From Rhodopseudomonas palustris (GTDB lineage Bacteria; Pseudomonadota; Alphaproteobacteria; Rhizobiales; Xanthobacteraceae), in assembly GCA_016215605.1 (NCBI GenBank), contig JACRJB010000054.1, positions 25,771 through 89,770 on the forward strand: a stretch of 64,000 bases of DNA, written 5' to 3'. Of this stretch, positions 1 to 8,832 are shown piece after piece. The notes beneath the pieces were generated by a model that was not told the origin of the DNA, searched no databases, and saw only the letters and a list, made by a program, of their open reading frames with translations. The translations under genes and the position numbers were made by a program. Every line of letters begins with the position of its first letter. Positions within the stretch are counted from its first letter, which is position 1.

Positions 1-1
1 C

Positions 2-1303
2 CTGATGGGCATGACCGGCATGGGGATCGCGGTCCTCACCACGCTGGCGGGCCATCCGCCGGCCGACTTCCTCGGCTGGGTGCTGGTGCTGCTCGGCATC
101 GCCATCGGCGGCGGCATCGGCGCGGTGATCGCCAAGCGCGTGCCGATGACCTCGATGCCCGAACTGGTCGCCGCCTTCCACTCGCTGGTCGGCATGGCGG
201 CGGTGCTGGTCGCCGCCGGCGCGTTCTACGCGCCCGCCGCGTTCGACATCGGCGTCCCCGGCAACATCCACGGCTCCAGCCTGGTTGAAATGTCGCTCGG
301 CGTCGCGATCGGCGCGCTGACCTTCACCGGCTCGGTGATCGCGTTCCTCAAGCTGTCGGGCCGCATGTCCGGCGCGCCCATCATCCTGCCGGCGCGTCAT
401 GCGGTGAACATCGCGCTCGGCGTCATCATGCTGGTGTCGATCATCGTGCTGGTGATCACCGGTCATGAATACGCGTTCTGGGTGATCACCGCCGTCGCGC
501 TGCTGCTCGGCATCCTGATCATCATCCCGATCGGCGGCGCCGACATGCCGGTCGTGATCTCGATGCTGAACTCGTATTCGGGCTGGGCCGCGGCCGGCAT
601 CGGCTTCACGCTGGGCAACTCGGCGCTGATCATCACCGGCGCGCTGGTCGGCTCCTCGGGCGCGATCCTGTCCTACATCATGTGCAAGGGCATGAACCGC
701 TCCTTCATCTCGGTGATCCTCGGCGGCTTCGGCGGCGAGACTGCCGCTGCCGCCGGCGGCGGCGGCGAACAGCGCCCGGCCAAGCTCGGCTCGGCGGACG
801 ACGCCGCCTTCATCATGAAGAACGCCCAGAAGGTCATCATCGTGCCGGGCTACGGCATGGCGGTGGCACAGGCCCAGCACGCGCTGCGTGAAATGGCCGA
901 CACGCTGAAGAAGGAAGGCGTCGAGGTGAAGTACGCGATTCATCCGGTCGCCGGCCGTATGCCGGGCCACATGAACGTGCTGCTCGCCGAAGCCAACGTG
1001 CCGTACGACGAGGTGTTCGAGCTCGAGGACATCAACTCCGAGTTCGCGCAGTCGGACGTCGCCTTCGTGATCGGCGCCAACGACGTCACCAACCCGGCGG
1101 CCGAAGAGGATCCGTCCTCGCCGATCTACGGCATGCCGGTGCTGCAGGTCTGGAAGGCCGGGACCGTGATGTTCATCAAGCGCTCGCTCGCGTCCGGCTA
1201 CGCCGGCATCGACAACCCGCTGTTCTATCGCGACAACACGATGATGCTGCTCGGCGACGCCAAGAAGATGACCGAAAACATCGTCAAGGCGATGAATCAC
1301 TGA
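2..1303 (+). CDS. pntB: NAD(P) transhydrogenase subunit beta (5' end missing)
   Basis: Beta subunit of the membrane proton-translocating NAD(P) transhydrogenase, which drives hydride transfer from NADH to NADP+. The frame is already open at the left edge, so the first 30 or so residues lie outside the window. About 230 residues of hydrophobic segments form the membrane domain. A hydrophilic NADP(H)-binding domain follows, with GYGMAVAQAQ, HPVAGRMPGHMNVLLAE and GANDVTNPAA, all hallmarks of PntB domain III. The C-terminus (KKMTENIVKAM) is where the family normally ends. pntA is expected just outside the window. A strong terminator follows. Confidence 0.96.
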   Translation: MMGMTGMGIAVLTTLAGHPPADFLGWVLVLLGIAIGGGIGAVIAKRVPMTSMPELVAAFHSLVGMAAVLVAAGAFYAPAAFDIGVPGNIHGSSLVEMSLGVAIGALTFTGSVIAFLKLSGRMSGAPIILPARHAVNIALGVIMLVSIIVLVITGHEYAFWVITAVALLLGILIIIPIGGADMPVVISMLNSYSGWAAAGIGFTLGNSALIITGALVGSSGAILSYIMCKGMNRSFISVILGGFGGETAAAAGGGGEQRPAKLGSADDAAFIMKNAQKVIIVPGYGMAVAQAQHALREMADTLKKEGVEVKYAIHPVAGRMPGHMNVLLAEANVPYDEVFELEDINSEFAQSDVAFVIGANDVTNPAAEEDPSSPIYGMPVLQVWKAGTVMFIKRSLASGYAGIDNPLFYRDNTMMLLGDAKKMTENIVKAMNH

Positions 1304-1326
1304 CGCTTCGACGTCTCGAATGACGA

Positions 1327-1354
1327 ACGCCCGGCCGCAAGGCCGGGCGTTTTT
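1327..1354 (+). terminator. Rho-independent terminator after pntB
   Basis: A perfect GC-rich stem (arms ACGCCCGGCC and GGCCGGGCGT, GCAA loop) is followed by a run of T. It begins 23 bases after the pntB stop. Confidence 0.9.
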
Positions 1355-1380
1355 GCTTCAGGCGAAGAAAAACGCTTCAG

Positions 1381-1465
1381 CCGTCATTGCGAGCGAAGTG
1401 AAGCAATCCAGCTCGGTGCACGCAGCCCCTGGATTGCTTCGTCGCTTCGCTCCTCCCAATGACGG
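1381..1465. repeat. Interspersed inverted repeat, family A
   Basis: Two roughly 30-35-base arms, beginning CCGTCATTGCGAGCGAAG and ending CAATGACGG, are inverted copies around a short unique centre (GAAGCAATCC against GGATTGCTTC). The same element recurs at 24117-24205. It lies between genes and has no coding potential. Such elements are common in Bradyrhizobium/Rhodopseudomonas genomes. Confidence 0.85.
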
Positions 1466-1476
1466 AGAAGGCGGCT

Positions 1477-1854
1477 TTACCCCATCCGGTGCATCACGCA
1501 GAGCTTGTTGCCGTCGGGATCGCGCAGATAGGCGAGGTAGAGCTTCATGTCGCCCATCGCACGGACGCCGGGCGGGTCTTCGCAGGTGGTTGCGCCGTTG
1601 GCGACGCCGGTGGCGTGCCAGGCGTCGGCTTCTTCCTGGGATTTGGCGAGGAAGCCGATCGTTCCGCCATTGGCCGCCGTCGCCGGCTCGCCATTGATCG
1701 GCTTGCTGACCGCGAAGGTCCCGGTCTTGGTGCGGTAGAAGATCCGGTGCCGGTCGACCACGGCCGGCGGGACGCCGAGCGTGCCGAGCAGCTTGTCGTA
1801 GAACGACTTCGCCGCCTCGAGGTCGTTGGTGCCGATCATGATGTGTGAAAACAT
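1477..1854 (-). CDS. VOC (glyoxalase/bleomycin-resistance fold) family protein
   Basis: A 125-residue single-module VOC protein. It opens with MFSHIMIGTNDLEAAKSFYD, the typical first beta strand and helix of the fold, and ends with LRDPDGNKLCVMH, the typical last strands of glyoxalase/fosfomycin-resistance-like modules. Family members bind a divalent metal and act as lyases, dioxygenases or binding proteins. Substrate cannot be read from sequence. It stands alone on the minus strand, facing pntB across a repeat. The start matches the usual VOC N-terminus. Confidence 0.85.
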   Translation of the reverse strand: MFSHIMIGTNDLEAAKSFYDKLLGTLGVPPAVVDRHRIFYRTKTGTFAVSKPINGEPATAANGGTIGFLAKSQEEADAWHATGVANGATTCEDPPGVRAMGDMKLYLAYLRDPDGNKLCVMHRMG

Positions 1855-2069
1855 GGTGCTCCCTTGCGTGGTTTCTTGATTTCATCTGCGAGGATGACGC
1901 CCGACTATACGCATCGCGCCGGATTTGGCGAGGGTCGCCGCCGGACTGGCGGACCGCCGCAGGGCCTCGCCGCATGCGGCCTCTGCCTTGCTGGCGGTGT
2001 TCGGGCGGCAGGCCTTGGTGGTAAGCAATTCGCGGCCATTTTGCCGTTCGTGTCATAAGGAAGACGCCC

Positions 2070-2357
2070 ATGCCGCTCGCCGCGCAATCCGATGTTCAGA
2101 TCGATAATGACGAGGTCCGCGTCACCGAATGGCGACTGGCGCCCGGCGCCGCCACCGGTCCTCACCGGCACGGCATGGACTATGTCATCGTCCCGGTGGC
2201 GGACGCCGAGATGACGATCGTCGCGCCGGACGGCACCCGCTCGACGGCGCAGCTCAGGACCGGAAAATCCTACTTCCGGAAGGCCGGGGTCGAGCACGAC
2301 GTGCTCAACGAAAGCGCGACCGAGATCGTGTTTCTGGAGGTCGAGCTCAAAGCTTAA
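2070..2357 (+). CDS. Small cupin-domain protein
   Basis: A 95-residue single-domain cupin. The first cupin motif is recognisable around GAATGPHRHGMDYVIVPV (His-X-His with a downstream acidic residue) and the second around GVEHDVLNESATEIVFLEVE. Small cupins of this kind bind a metal and have diverse roles; no substrate can be assigned. An AAGGAAG sequence sits 7 bases before the ATG. The gene is monocistronic: a clear terminator follows 34 bases after the stop. Confidence 0.85.
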   Translation: MPLAAQSDVQIDNDEVRVTEWRLAPGAATGPHRHGMDYVIVPVADAEMTIVAPDGTRSTAQLRTGKSYFRKAGVEHDVLNESATEIVFLEVELKA

Positions 2358-2391
2358 CCGCGTCTTAAGCGTTGTGGACCAGCTTCGTGGA

Positions 2392-2415
2392 GGGCGCGCC
2401 GCGGCGCGCCCTTTT
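2392..2415 (+). terminator. Terminator after the cupin gene
   Basis: Arms GGGCGCGCC and GGCGCGCCC with a 2-base loop, followed by TTTT. Confidence 0.8.
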
Positions 2416-2504
2416 GCACGTTCTGATGCCACCGATCCGTCGCAGTTGATCCCTCAATCAGCCTCAAACATCGACCATCAAGCGTGCGGGGAAGAGGCTC
2501 GGCA

Positions 2505-3449
2505 ATGCTGAAATACATCACCGAAAAACTGATCGGGCAGATTCTGCCGTCGGTGGTCGCCACCGTCATCGGCGCGTATGTCGTGAACCAGTACATCGCT
2601 CGGCCGAACACGCCGCCCGCCGCTCATGAAGCCAAGGTGGACGCGGCCAAGGCCGAGTCCTCGAAGCCGGCGTCGGCATCCGGCGCGGCGGCGCTGACCG
2701 CTGCGGTCCCGGACGCCGAGAAGGCCGATTTCATCAAGGTCGATCAATTCAGCCGGACCGATACGGCCAAGGCCAAGCCGGCCGCCGACAAGCCGTCGCC
2801 GCGGCACGCCATCGCCCGCGACAAGGCCGCGGCGGAGAAGGAGAAGGCGGCCGCCGACAAGCTGGCTGCCGAGAAGGCTGCAGCGGACAAGGCCGCGGCT
2901 GAGAAAGCGCTCGCCGAGAAGGCCGCCGCGAAGCCGGCCGTCGCCACCGCGGCGCCGGAGCCCGCCAAAACGCAGGAAAAGACCCAGGACGAGCGCCGTG
3001 AGGCGAATCGCGACCCCAACGACCTGGTCAGGGCCGCCGTCGAGCGGCTGCGCGCCTCCGAATCGGCGAAGCCGCTGACCGAGGTCACCAGCCGCGCCCC
3101 CGAGCCGCTCAAGGTGCCGGACACCGTGAAGGCTGCCGAGCCGCTGAAAGCGCCCGAGTCGCTGCGCGCGGCTCAGGAGCAGCCGCGCAGCACCGGCGCG
3201 CTGCAGCCGCTGCCGCCGCCGGTCAATGTCGCCGGTCCGGCCGCGGGCCCGATGACGACGGGATCCAGCATCGTCGGGGCGGCGCCGGCGCCGAGGACCA
3301 CGGTGGACGCCAGCTATGACGGGCCGCGGATTGCGCCGCCGGCCGATATCCCGACCGCTGCCGAGGTTGCCCCGGCGCCGAAGCCGTCAGTGGCGGAGGA
3401 TGTCCTTTTCGCCGCGAAATCGGTGTTCCACGCGGTTCTGCCGCGGTAA
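2505..3449 (+). CDS. Membrane-anchored Ala/Lys-rich hypothetical protein (TolA-like composition)
   Basis: A protein of about 314 residues. The N-terminus has one predicted membrane segment (about residues 10-27, ILPSVVATVIGAYVVNQYIA). Residues about 100-150 are a charged Ala-Lys-Glu-Asp repeat region of the type AAADK/AAAEK, predicted as a long helix or coiled coil. The rest is Pro/Ala-rich and low complexity, ending in a short conserved-looking tail (VAEDVLFAAKSVFHAVLPR). The ATG at 2505 was preferred to the upstream GTG at 2484 because an AGAGG lies 7 bases before it. The composition resembles the TolA stalk, but no TolA C-terminal domain is visible. A role spanning inner membrane and periplasm is possible; function is unknown. 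Confidence 0.7.
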   Translation: MLKYITEKLIGQILPSVVATVIGAYVVNQYIARPNTPPAAHEAKVDAAKAESSKPASASGAAALTAAVPDAEKADFIKVDQFSRTDTAKAKPAADKPSPRHAIARDKAAAEKEKAAADKLAAEKAAADKAAAEKALAEKAAAKPAVATAAPEPAKTQEKTQDERREANRDPNDLVRAAVERLRASESAKPLTEVTSRAPEPLKVPDTVKAAEPLKAPESLRAAQEQPRSTGALQPLPPPVNVAGPAAGPMTTGSSIVGAAPAPRTTVDASYDGPRIAPPADIPTAAEVAPAPKPSVAEDVLFAAKSVFHAVLPR

Positions 3450-3476
3450 TACGCCAGCGCAGCTTTGATCCGACCA

Positions 3477-3501
3477 ATGCCCGGCTTTGCCGGGCATTTT
3501 T
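3477..3501 (+). terminator. Terminator after the Ala/Lys-rich gene
   Basis: Arms ATGCCCGGC and GCCGGGCAT with a TTT loop, then TTTT. Confidence 0.88.
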
Positions 3502-3559
3502 GTGCGCGTGATGCGTCGGCGGAGGGCAGGCGATGCAGCGGCGCCCGAGAGGCCCCAAA

Positions 3560-3589
3560 ACGCAAAACGCGGGCCCAAGGCCCGCGTTT
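3560..3589 (-). terminator. Terminator of rpsU
   Basis: An 11-base stem (AAACGCGGGCC with its complement, 3-base loop). Read on the minus strand it is followed by GCGTTTTGGGG. It lies just downstream of the rpsU stop. Confidence 0.8.
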
Positions 3590-3616
3590 CGAAAACCAGA
3601 TTTGTATTTCGATCGA

Positions 3617-3910
3617 TCAGCGCGGACCGCGCGGACCGGCGCCAGGGCCGGCAGCAGCGCCGGGACGGCCGCGATCGGCGCCGAACGCCGGCTTCGGCTT
3701 CATCGGCAGCAGGCCTTCGCGCTGCAGCTTCTTGCGGGCCAGCTTGCGGGCGCGGCGCACGGCTTCGGCCTTTTCACGGGCCTTCTTCTCGGACGGCTTC
3801 TCGTAATGACCGCGGAGCTTCATCTCGCGGAAAATGCCCTCGCGCTGCATCTTCTTCTTGAGCGCCTTGAGAGCTTGATCGACGTTGTTATCGCGAACGA
3901 GAACCTGCAC
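3617..3910 (-). CDS. rpsU: 30S ribosomal protein S21
   Basis: Ribosomal protein S21 of the small subunit. The N-terminus [20 protein letters not shown], then [26 protein letters not shown], is diagnostic. At 97 residues it is longer than the roughly 70-residue enterobacterial form because of a C-terminal tail rich in Gly, Pro, Arg and Ala, as is usual in Rhizobiales. It is followed by its own terminator and appears monocistronic. Confidence 0.97.
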   Translation of the reverse strand: MQVLVRDNNVDQALKALKKKMQREGIFREMKLRGHYEKPSEKKAREKAEAVRRARKLARKKLQREGLLPMKPKPAFGADRGRPGAAAGPGAGPRGPR

Positions 3911-4080
3911 GCGGCATCCTCTTTGACTGGTCCGATGAGTCTGGTCGGATTTGAATTTCTGAAACAGGCGGGGCCGACAACGGCCAGGCCCTCAGCCTTA
4001 AGGGCGCGGATGTATCAGATCGGACCCGCGATGTCCACCTCGGCTGAGGATAAGTTTTTGCGACATTGGTCGGCGGCGGT

Positions 4081-5184
4081 TCAGCGTTTTCCGGCCTGTT
4101 CGACCACGGTGACGTGGCCCATCTTGCGGCCGGGCAGGGCGGTACGCTTGCCGTAAAGATGCACCGTCGCCCCCGGAACCGTCAGCCAGCGCGCATAATC
4201 GTCGACGTCGTGGCCGATCAGGTTGGTCATGGTCACGGCGCCGTGGCGCAGCGGCTCCGCCAGAGGCCAGCCGGCGATCGCCCGGATATGCTGCTCGAAT
4301 TGCGACACCGAGGCGCCGTCCAGCGTCCAGTGGCCGGAATTGTGCACGCGCGGGGCAACCTCGTTGACCAGCACCTTGGCGCCGCCGTCACCCGGCACCA
4401 CGAACATCTCGACCCCGAGCACGCCGACATAATTCAGCGCATCGGCGATCGACGTCGCGATCCGCCGCGCCTCGGCGGCGATGGTATCGCTCACCGCCGC
4501 GGGGGCGCGCGATACCTTCAGGATGTGGTCGCGGTGCTCGTTCTCGGTGACGTCGTAGCACACCACCTGGCCGTCGCTGCCGCGCGCGGCGATCACCGAC
4601 ACCTCGCGCTCGAACGGCACGAACGCCTCGAGGATCGCGGCGCGGGTTTCCAGCTTCTCCCAGGCCGCATCGGCGTCGTCGCCGTCGCGCAGCATGACCT
4701 GGCCCTTGCCGTCATAGCCGAACCGGCGGGTCTTCAGCACCGCCGGCAGACCGAGCCTAGCGATCGCGGCGCTCAGCGTCTGCGCCGAGGTGACGTCGGC
4801 ATAGGCCGCGGTGCCGATGCCGAGTTTGCTGACGAAATCCTTCTCGGCGAGCCGGTCCTGGGTGGTTTCCAGGATCTGGTAGTCGGGCAGCACCGGCTTC
4901 CGCGCCGCCAGCACCAAAGCGGCCGAGGCCGGCACGTTCTCGAATTCGTAGGTGATGACGTCGACGTCGGCGGCGAACATTTCCAGCGCTTCGACGTCGG
5001 CATATTCGGCGCAGGTCGCGTTCTGGACCACGTCGAACGCCGGCGAATCCGGGTCGGGCGAGAACACGTGGCAGCGCAGCCCGAGCCGCGCCGCGGCCAT
5101 CGCCAGCATCCGGCCGAGCTGACCGCCGCCGAGAATGCCGATGGTATCGCCGGGTTTGAGAGCCTGCCGAGTGGGACCGGTCAC
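4081..5184 (-). CDS. purK: 5-(carboxyamino)imidazole ribonucleotide synthase (PurK)
   Basis: ATP-grasp enzyme of purine biosynthesis that carboxylates AIR to N5-CAIR using bicarbonate. The N-terminal [24 protein letters not shown] motif and [12 protein letters not shown] are typical of PurK. The central ATP-grasp region includes [13 protein letters not shown], and [14 protein letters not shown] is the signature near the C-terminus. Its 367 residues are normal for the family. It overlaps purE by 4 bases (ATGA), giving a translationally coupled purE-purK operon. Confidence 0.97.
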   Translation of the reverse strand: MTGPTRQALKPGDTIGILGGGQLGRMLAMAAARLGLRCHVFSPDPDSPAFDVVQNATCAEYADVEALEMFAADVDVITYEFENVPASAALVLAARKPVLPDYQILETTQDRLAEKDFVSKLGIGTAAYADVTSAQTLSAAIARLGLPAVLKTRRFGYDGKGQVMLRDGDDADAAWEKLETRAAILEAFVPFEREVSVIAARGSDGQVVCYDVTENEHRDHILKVSRAPAAVSDTIAAEARRIATSIADALNYVGVLGVEMFVVPGDGGAKVLVNEVAPRVHNSGHWTLDGASVSQFEQHIRAIAGWPLAEPLRHGAVTMTNLIGHDVDDYARWLTVPGATVHLYGKRTALPGRKMGHVTVVEQAGKR

Positions 5185-5669
5185 GCCGAGCCCTCCGGCC
5201 GGGCCGCGATCGCATCGGTCTGCTTCTTGCGCCAGGCCGTCAGCCGTTCCGCCAGCGCGTCGTCGTTCAGCGCCAGCACGCTGGCGGCCAGCAGGGCGGC
5301 GTTGACCGCGCCGGCCTTGCCGATCGCCAGCGTTCCGACCGGGATGCCGGCCGGCATCTGCACGATCGAATACAGCGAATCCACGCCGGACAGCGCCTTC
5401 GACTCGACCGGCACGCCGAACACCGGCAGCTCGGTCAGCGCCGCCGTCATGCCCGGCAAATGCGCCGCGCCGCCGGCCCCGGCGATGATCACCTTGAAGC
5501 CGGCCGCTTTGGCGCCCTTGGCGAAGCCGTAGAGGCGGTCGGGGGTGCGGTGGGCGGAGACGATCTGCGCGTCATGGGCGACGCCGAGCGCGGTCAGGGT
5601 CTCGGCGGCATGCCGCATCGTGTCCCAGTCCGACTGGCTGCCCATGATGATCGCGACGGGGGCTCTCAT
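5181..5669 (-). CDS. purE: N5-carboxyaminoimidazole ribonucleotide mutase (PurE)
   Basis: Class I PurE, which converts N5-CAIR to CAIR. The N-terminal motif [14 protein letters not shown], then [10 protein letters not shown], and [13 protein letters not shown] are the conserved substrate-binding elements, including the SDWDTM Asp and the AHR His. Its 162 residues are standard. It is the first gene of the purE-purK operon. Divergent to it lies a GGDEF gene, with a 138-base intergenic region. Confidence 0.97.
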   Translation of the reverse strand: MRAPVAIIMGSQSDWDTMRHAAETLTALGVAHDAQIVSAHRTPDRLYGFAKGAKAAGFKVIIAGAGGAAHLPGMTAALTELPVFGVPVESKALSGVDSLYSIVQMPAGIPVGTLAIGKAGAVNAALLAASVLALNDDALAERLTAWRKKQTDAIAARPEGSA

Positions 5670-5807
5670 TCGATCGATTCTTTCGAGAATCCAGAAACAT
5701 AGGGGAAATCATAGGGTCCGCCGGGGCTGCCGCCAAGGCGAAGGGAATGCACTATCCTTTCTTGGTGAAGACCGGCAAGTGTTGTGGTGGTTCTTGCGCT
5801 GATTCTG

Positions 5808-6494
5808 ATGAAAAAGACGCCTCCCCGATCCCCCTCATCGCCCCGGTCGGCGCACAAGGCTGGCGCTGCCGTCGGCAAGCGGCCGCTCGCGCGGGTCGGC
5901 GGCGGCCGGCTGCCGGCCGATGCCGAGGGCAAGATCCGGCGGCTGAAGGCGCAGCTGGCGGCGGCGCTGGCGCAGATCGACGAACTGCGCGCCTCGGCCG
6001 AGACCGACTTCCTGCTTGGCATCTCAAATCGCCGCGGGTTCGAGCGCGAACTCGCCCGTGCACTCGCCTATATCAAGCGCTACGGCGCCGGCGGCGCCCT
6101 GATCCTGCTCGACGTCGACCGGCTCAAGCCGGTCAATGATACCTACGGCCACGCCGCGGGCGACGTCGTCCTGAAAGCTGTAGTCGAGGCACTGCTCGGC
6201 CACGTTCGCTCGTCCGATCTGATCGGCCGGCTCGGCGGCGACGAGTTTGCGTTGCTGCTGTGGAATCTGAGCGAGGCCGACGCCCGCACCAAGGCGGCAG
6301 CGCTGGAGCAGACGGTGGACCGGCTCGCGATCCAGTTCGGCGCCCACGTCGTCACCTCGGGCATCTCGGCCGGCGTGGCGATGCTGGCGCCCGACATGGA
6401 CGTCGCGGAGGCGCTGGCCAGCGCGGACCGTGCGATGTACGCGCGCAAGGCCGAACGCCGCGCCGCGTCGGGCGCGCCGCCGCTCAGGCGATGA
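5808..6494 (+). CDS. Small soluble GGDEF-domain protein (probable diguanylate cyclase)
   Basis: About 228 residues from the ATG at 5808; a GTG at 5784 is an alternative start. After a basic Ser/Pro-rich N-terminus and a short helical stretch (KIRRLKAQLAAALAQIDELRA), the rest is a GGDEF domain. It begins at DFLLGISNRRGFERELARAL, contains LLDVDRLKPVNDTYGHAAGD, and has an intact RLGGDEFALLL active site, so it should make cyclic di-GMP from GTP. No RxxD inhibitory site is obvious four residues before the motif (the local sequence is SSDLIGRLGGDEF). There is no membrane segment; the helix may give dimerisation. Confidence 0.88.
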   Translation: MKKTPPRSPSSPRSAHKAGAAVGKRPLARVGGGRLPADAEGKIRRLKAQLAAALAQIDELRASAETDFLLGISNRRGFERELARALAYIKRYGAGGALILLDVDRLKPVNDTYGHAAGDVVLKAVVEALLGHVRSSDLIGRLGGDEFALLLWNLSEADARTKAAALEQTVDRLAIQFGAHVVTSGISAGVAMLAPDMDVAEALASADRAMYARKAERRAASGAPPLRR

Positions 6495-6690
6495 TGTCGG
6501 GCGTGATCTGATCTTCGATGAAGGCGATGCGGTCGCGCAGCGCCAGCTTGCGCTTCTTCAGCCGCTGCAACCGCAACAGATCGGGCGCGGGCGACTGGTG
6601 CAACGCGTCGATCGCCGCATCGAGATCGCGGTGTTCCTGCTGCAGCTTCGCGAGCTCGGCCCCGAGCTCGCCTTCGTCTTCGTCGGTCAT
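6484..6690 (-). CDS. DUF465 (YdcH-like) small protein
   Basis: A 68-residue, highly charged, all-helical protein (MTDEDEGELGAELAKLQQEH...RLKKRKLALRDRIAFIED). It matches the DUF465/YdcH family: heptad-like helix, then a basic LKxxKLxLRDxI segment. The ATG at 6690 gives a family-sized protein; the frame is open upstream, but that extension has non-coding composition. Function unknown; paralogous to the gene at 7053. It overlaps the end of the GGDEF gene tail-to-tail by 11 bases. Confidence 0.8.
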   Translation of the reverse strand: MTDEDEGELGAELAKLQQEHRDLDAAIDALHQSPAPDLLRLQRLKKRKLALRDRIAFIEDQITPDIIA

Positions 6691-7052
6691 GACCAGAAAC
6701 AGCTTGAGCCGGCTCGCTGAAGCGCGAGCCGCCGCGGGGAGTGAAGGATCAGTAGCAGGACGATTATCGCCTTTGCGGAGGTTGCGAGCAAGCGGCGCAG
6801 CTTCGCAGTTCGTCGAAGGCGACCTTCGGCGGGGAATGATTGCGAAGGCGTTAACATCGCCGCGGCGGCCCGCCGGCTTGCGGCAAACCGGTGGCAAACC
6901 AGCGGCAGCGATACGACCGATCTAATCACGAATCGTTTCGCATGGTCGGGTAATTATGACGCACGTATTTCAAACCTATCGACAGCCGCAACGAGAGATG
7001 TACACTCGATTGTCCGGATGGAATCTAGTCTCACTCACAGAGGAGGTTTCGT
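6691..7052. other. Intergenic region between the two divergent DUF465 genes
   Basis: 362 bases without a convincing gene. It must contain promoters for both flanking genes. The right half (about 6940-7040) is more AT-rich than its surroundings and ends in a strong ribosome-binding site, AGAGGAGG, at 7039-7046, 6 bases before the ATG at 7053. Confidence 0.6.
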
Positions 7053-7235
7053 ATGGCACTTCAGGCGCATCTCGTTGAACTTGAACGCAAACACAAAGTT
7101 CTTGAGTCCGAATTGCACGACGCGCTCGCCCATCCCTCCACGGACGATCTGCGCATCGCCGATCTGAAACGCCGCAAGCTCAAGGTCCGGGACGAAATCA
7201 ACCGGCTGAAGCAAGTCTCCGGCACACTCCACTGA
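7053..7235 (+). CDS. DUF465 (YdcH-like) small protein
   Basis: A 60-residue protein (MALQAHLVELERKHKVLESE...DLRIADLKRRKLKVRDEINRL) with the DUF465 pattern: an amphipathic helix, a short loop, and a basic LKRRKLKVRDEI helix. It is preceded by an excellent ribosome-binding site (AGAGGAGG). It is paralogous to the minus-strand gene at 6484-6690, with which it shares D-L-x-x-x-x-L-K-x-x-K-L-x-x-R-D-x-I. Function unknown; such proteins are common, small and often abundant. Confidence 0.88.
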   Translation: MALQAHLVELERKHKVLESELHDALAHPSTDDLRIADLKRRKLKVRDEINRLKQVSGTLH

Positions 7236-7553
7236 TCACCCCTTCCGCAGTGCAACAGGATTCGCTGCCACCCTCTCGCGCATGACCAGTATGCGCTGAA
7301 GGGCTCGGCGATCCGGTTGCGGGCATCCGGTCTGCGCCACCCGTCCGGGACGCTTACGCGTCGGCGCCAAGACCGGATCCGCCCTGCAACTGCGGTCCGG
7401 CGCAACCTCGATCGGCCGCCCCCGTGTTGTCGTGAGCCGCTTGGTTGTTCGCGATCGAGCGCGGTTCAATCCGCTGAGGCGCGGCGCGGCTCAGCGTTGT
7501 CAGTGCAATTGACAGGTTGGCGCACTCACGTTTGCACGCTCAGGCTTGCACGC
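7236..7553. other. Intergenic region with a short direct repeat
   Basis: 318 bases between the DUF465 gene and the FAD oxidoreductase, with no supported gene. A 14-base unit (TGCACGCTCAGGCT) is tandemly repeated at 7533-7546 and 7547-7560. The second copy runs over the stop codon of the oxidoreductase gene. Confidence 0.6.
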
Positions 7554-8660
7554 TCAGGCTTGCGCCGTGAGATCGCCGACGTGGTCGGCGATCGCCAGCG
7601 ATGCGGTCAGCCCCGGCGATTCGATCCCGAACAGGTTGATCAGCCCGGCGACGCCATGCGCCTCCGGCCCCTGGATCACGAAATCCTGCACGGCGATCGC
7701 GGGCGGCACGATCTTCGGCCGCATTCCCGAATAGCCCGGCGCCAGCGCGCCGTCGGGAAGCCCCGGCCAGTATTTGCGGATCGCCGGATAGAACCGCTCC
7801 GCCCGCGCCGGATCGACCACGTAGTCGATCGCGTCGATCCACTCGACGTCCGGCCCGAATTTGGCCTGTCCGGCCAGATCCAGCGTCAGATGCACGCCGA
7901 GCCCGCCGGGCTCGGGCACCGGATAGATCAGCCGCGAGAACGGCGCCCGCGCGTTGCAGGTGAAGTAATTGCCCTTTGCCAGATAAGCGTCCGGCACCAG
8001 CGCCGCCGGCATCGGCGCGATGCTGCGCGCCACCGCCGGCGCCGCGAGCCCCGCAGCGTTGATCAGCAGCCGGCACCCCAGCGTCATCGGCGCCTCGCCG
8101 CCTACCTCGATCGCGAAGCCGCCGGCATCGGCACTGGCCCGCAGCAGCGGCGCGTGGAAGGCGAACGCCGCGCCCGCCGCCTCGGCGTCGCCGCGCAGCG
8201 CCAGCATGTAGGCGTGGCTGTCGACGATCCCGGTCGACGGCGACAGCAGCGCCGCGACGCAAGCGAGCGCCGGCTCCATCGCCCGCGCCTCGGCGCCGTC
8301 GAGCGCGCGCAGATCGTCGACGCCGTTCGCGGCGGCATGGGCGCGGATCGAGGCCAGTTTCTCGGCCTCGGCCGCCGTGGTCGCGACGATCAGCTTGCCG
8401 CAATTGCGATGGGGCACGCCGTGGTCGCGGCAATAGGCGTACAGCGCGTGCCGTCCGCCGACGCAGAGCCGCGCCATCAGGCTGCCGGCGCGATAATAGA
8501 TCCCGGCGTGGATCACCTCGCTGTTGCGCGACGAGGTGCCGGTGCCGATCGCTTCGGCGGCCTCCAGCACGATCACCTCGCGCCCCGCCTGCGCCAGCCG
8601 CCGCGCGATTGCGAGACCGACCACTCCAGCGCCGATCACGACGCATTCGACCTGTTCCAT
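7554..8660 (-). CDS. FAD-dependent oxidoreductase (DAO family, L-2-hydroxyglutarate oxidase-like)
   Basis: A 368-residue flavoprotein. The N-terminus [20 protein letters not shown] is a GxGxxG Rossmann motif for FAD, followed by [21 protein letters not shown] and a HAGIYY segment shared with L-2-hydroxyglutarate oxidase/dehydrogenase-like enzymes. The C-terminal part holds [20 protein letters not shown], the second FAD-contacting stretch of DAO-family enzymes. The likely reaction is oxidation of a 2-hydroxy or amino acid, with LhgO-type activity the best guess. It is monocistronic and divergent from the GGDEF/EAL gene. Confidence 0.88.
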   Translation of the reverse strand: MEQVECVVIGAGVVGLAIARRLAQAGREVIVLEAAEAIGTGTSSRNSEVIHAGIYYRAGSLMARLCVGGRHALYAYCRDHGVPHRNCGKLIVATTAAEAEKLASIRAHAAANGVDDLRALDGAEARAMEPALACVAALLSPSTGIVDSHAYMLALRGDAEAAGAAFAFHAPLLRASADAGGFAIEVGGEAPMTLGCRLLINAAGLAAPAVARSIAPMPAALVPDAYLAKGNYFTCNARAPFSRLIYPVPEPGGLGVHLTLDLAGQAKFGPDVEWIDAIDYVVDPARAERFYPAIRKYWPGLPDGALAPGYSGMRPKIVPPAIAVQDFVIQGPEAHGVAGLINLFGIESPGLTASLAIADHVGDLTAQA

Positions 8661-8832
8661 CCGCCTACCGTCCCGCCCTTCACGCGTGTCAAACGCGCTG
8701 TGTTATCGCGGGATTAACCATCGCAGGTCAATTGATGAAAATCAGGTCAACGGCCCGGCCAAGTGGCTGTGGCGTTTACGTGTTCCCAACACGTGGCCAA
8801 TCAAAGTCATCCGGCAATTTGCTGGGTGTTTC

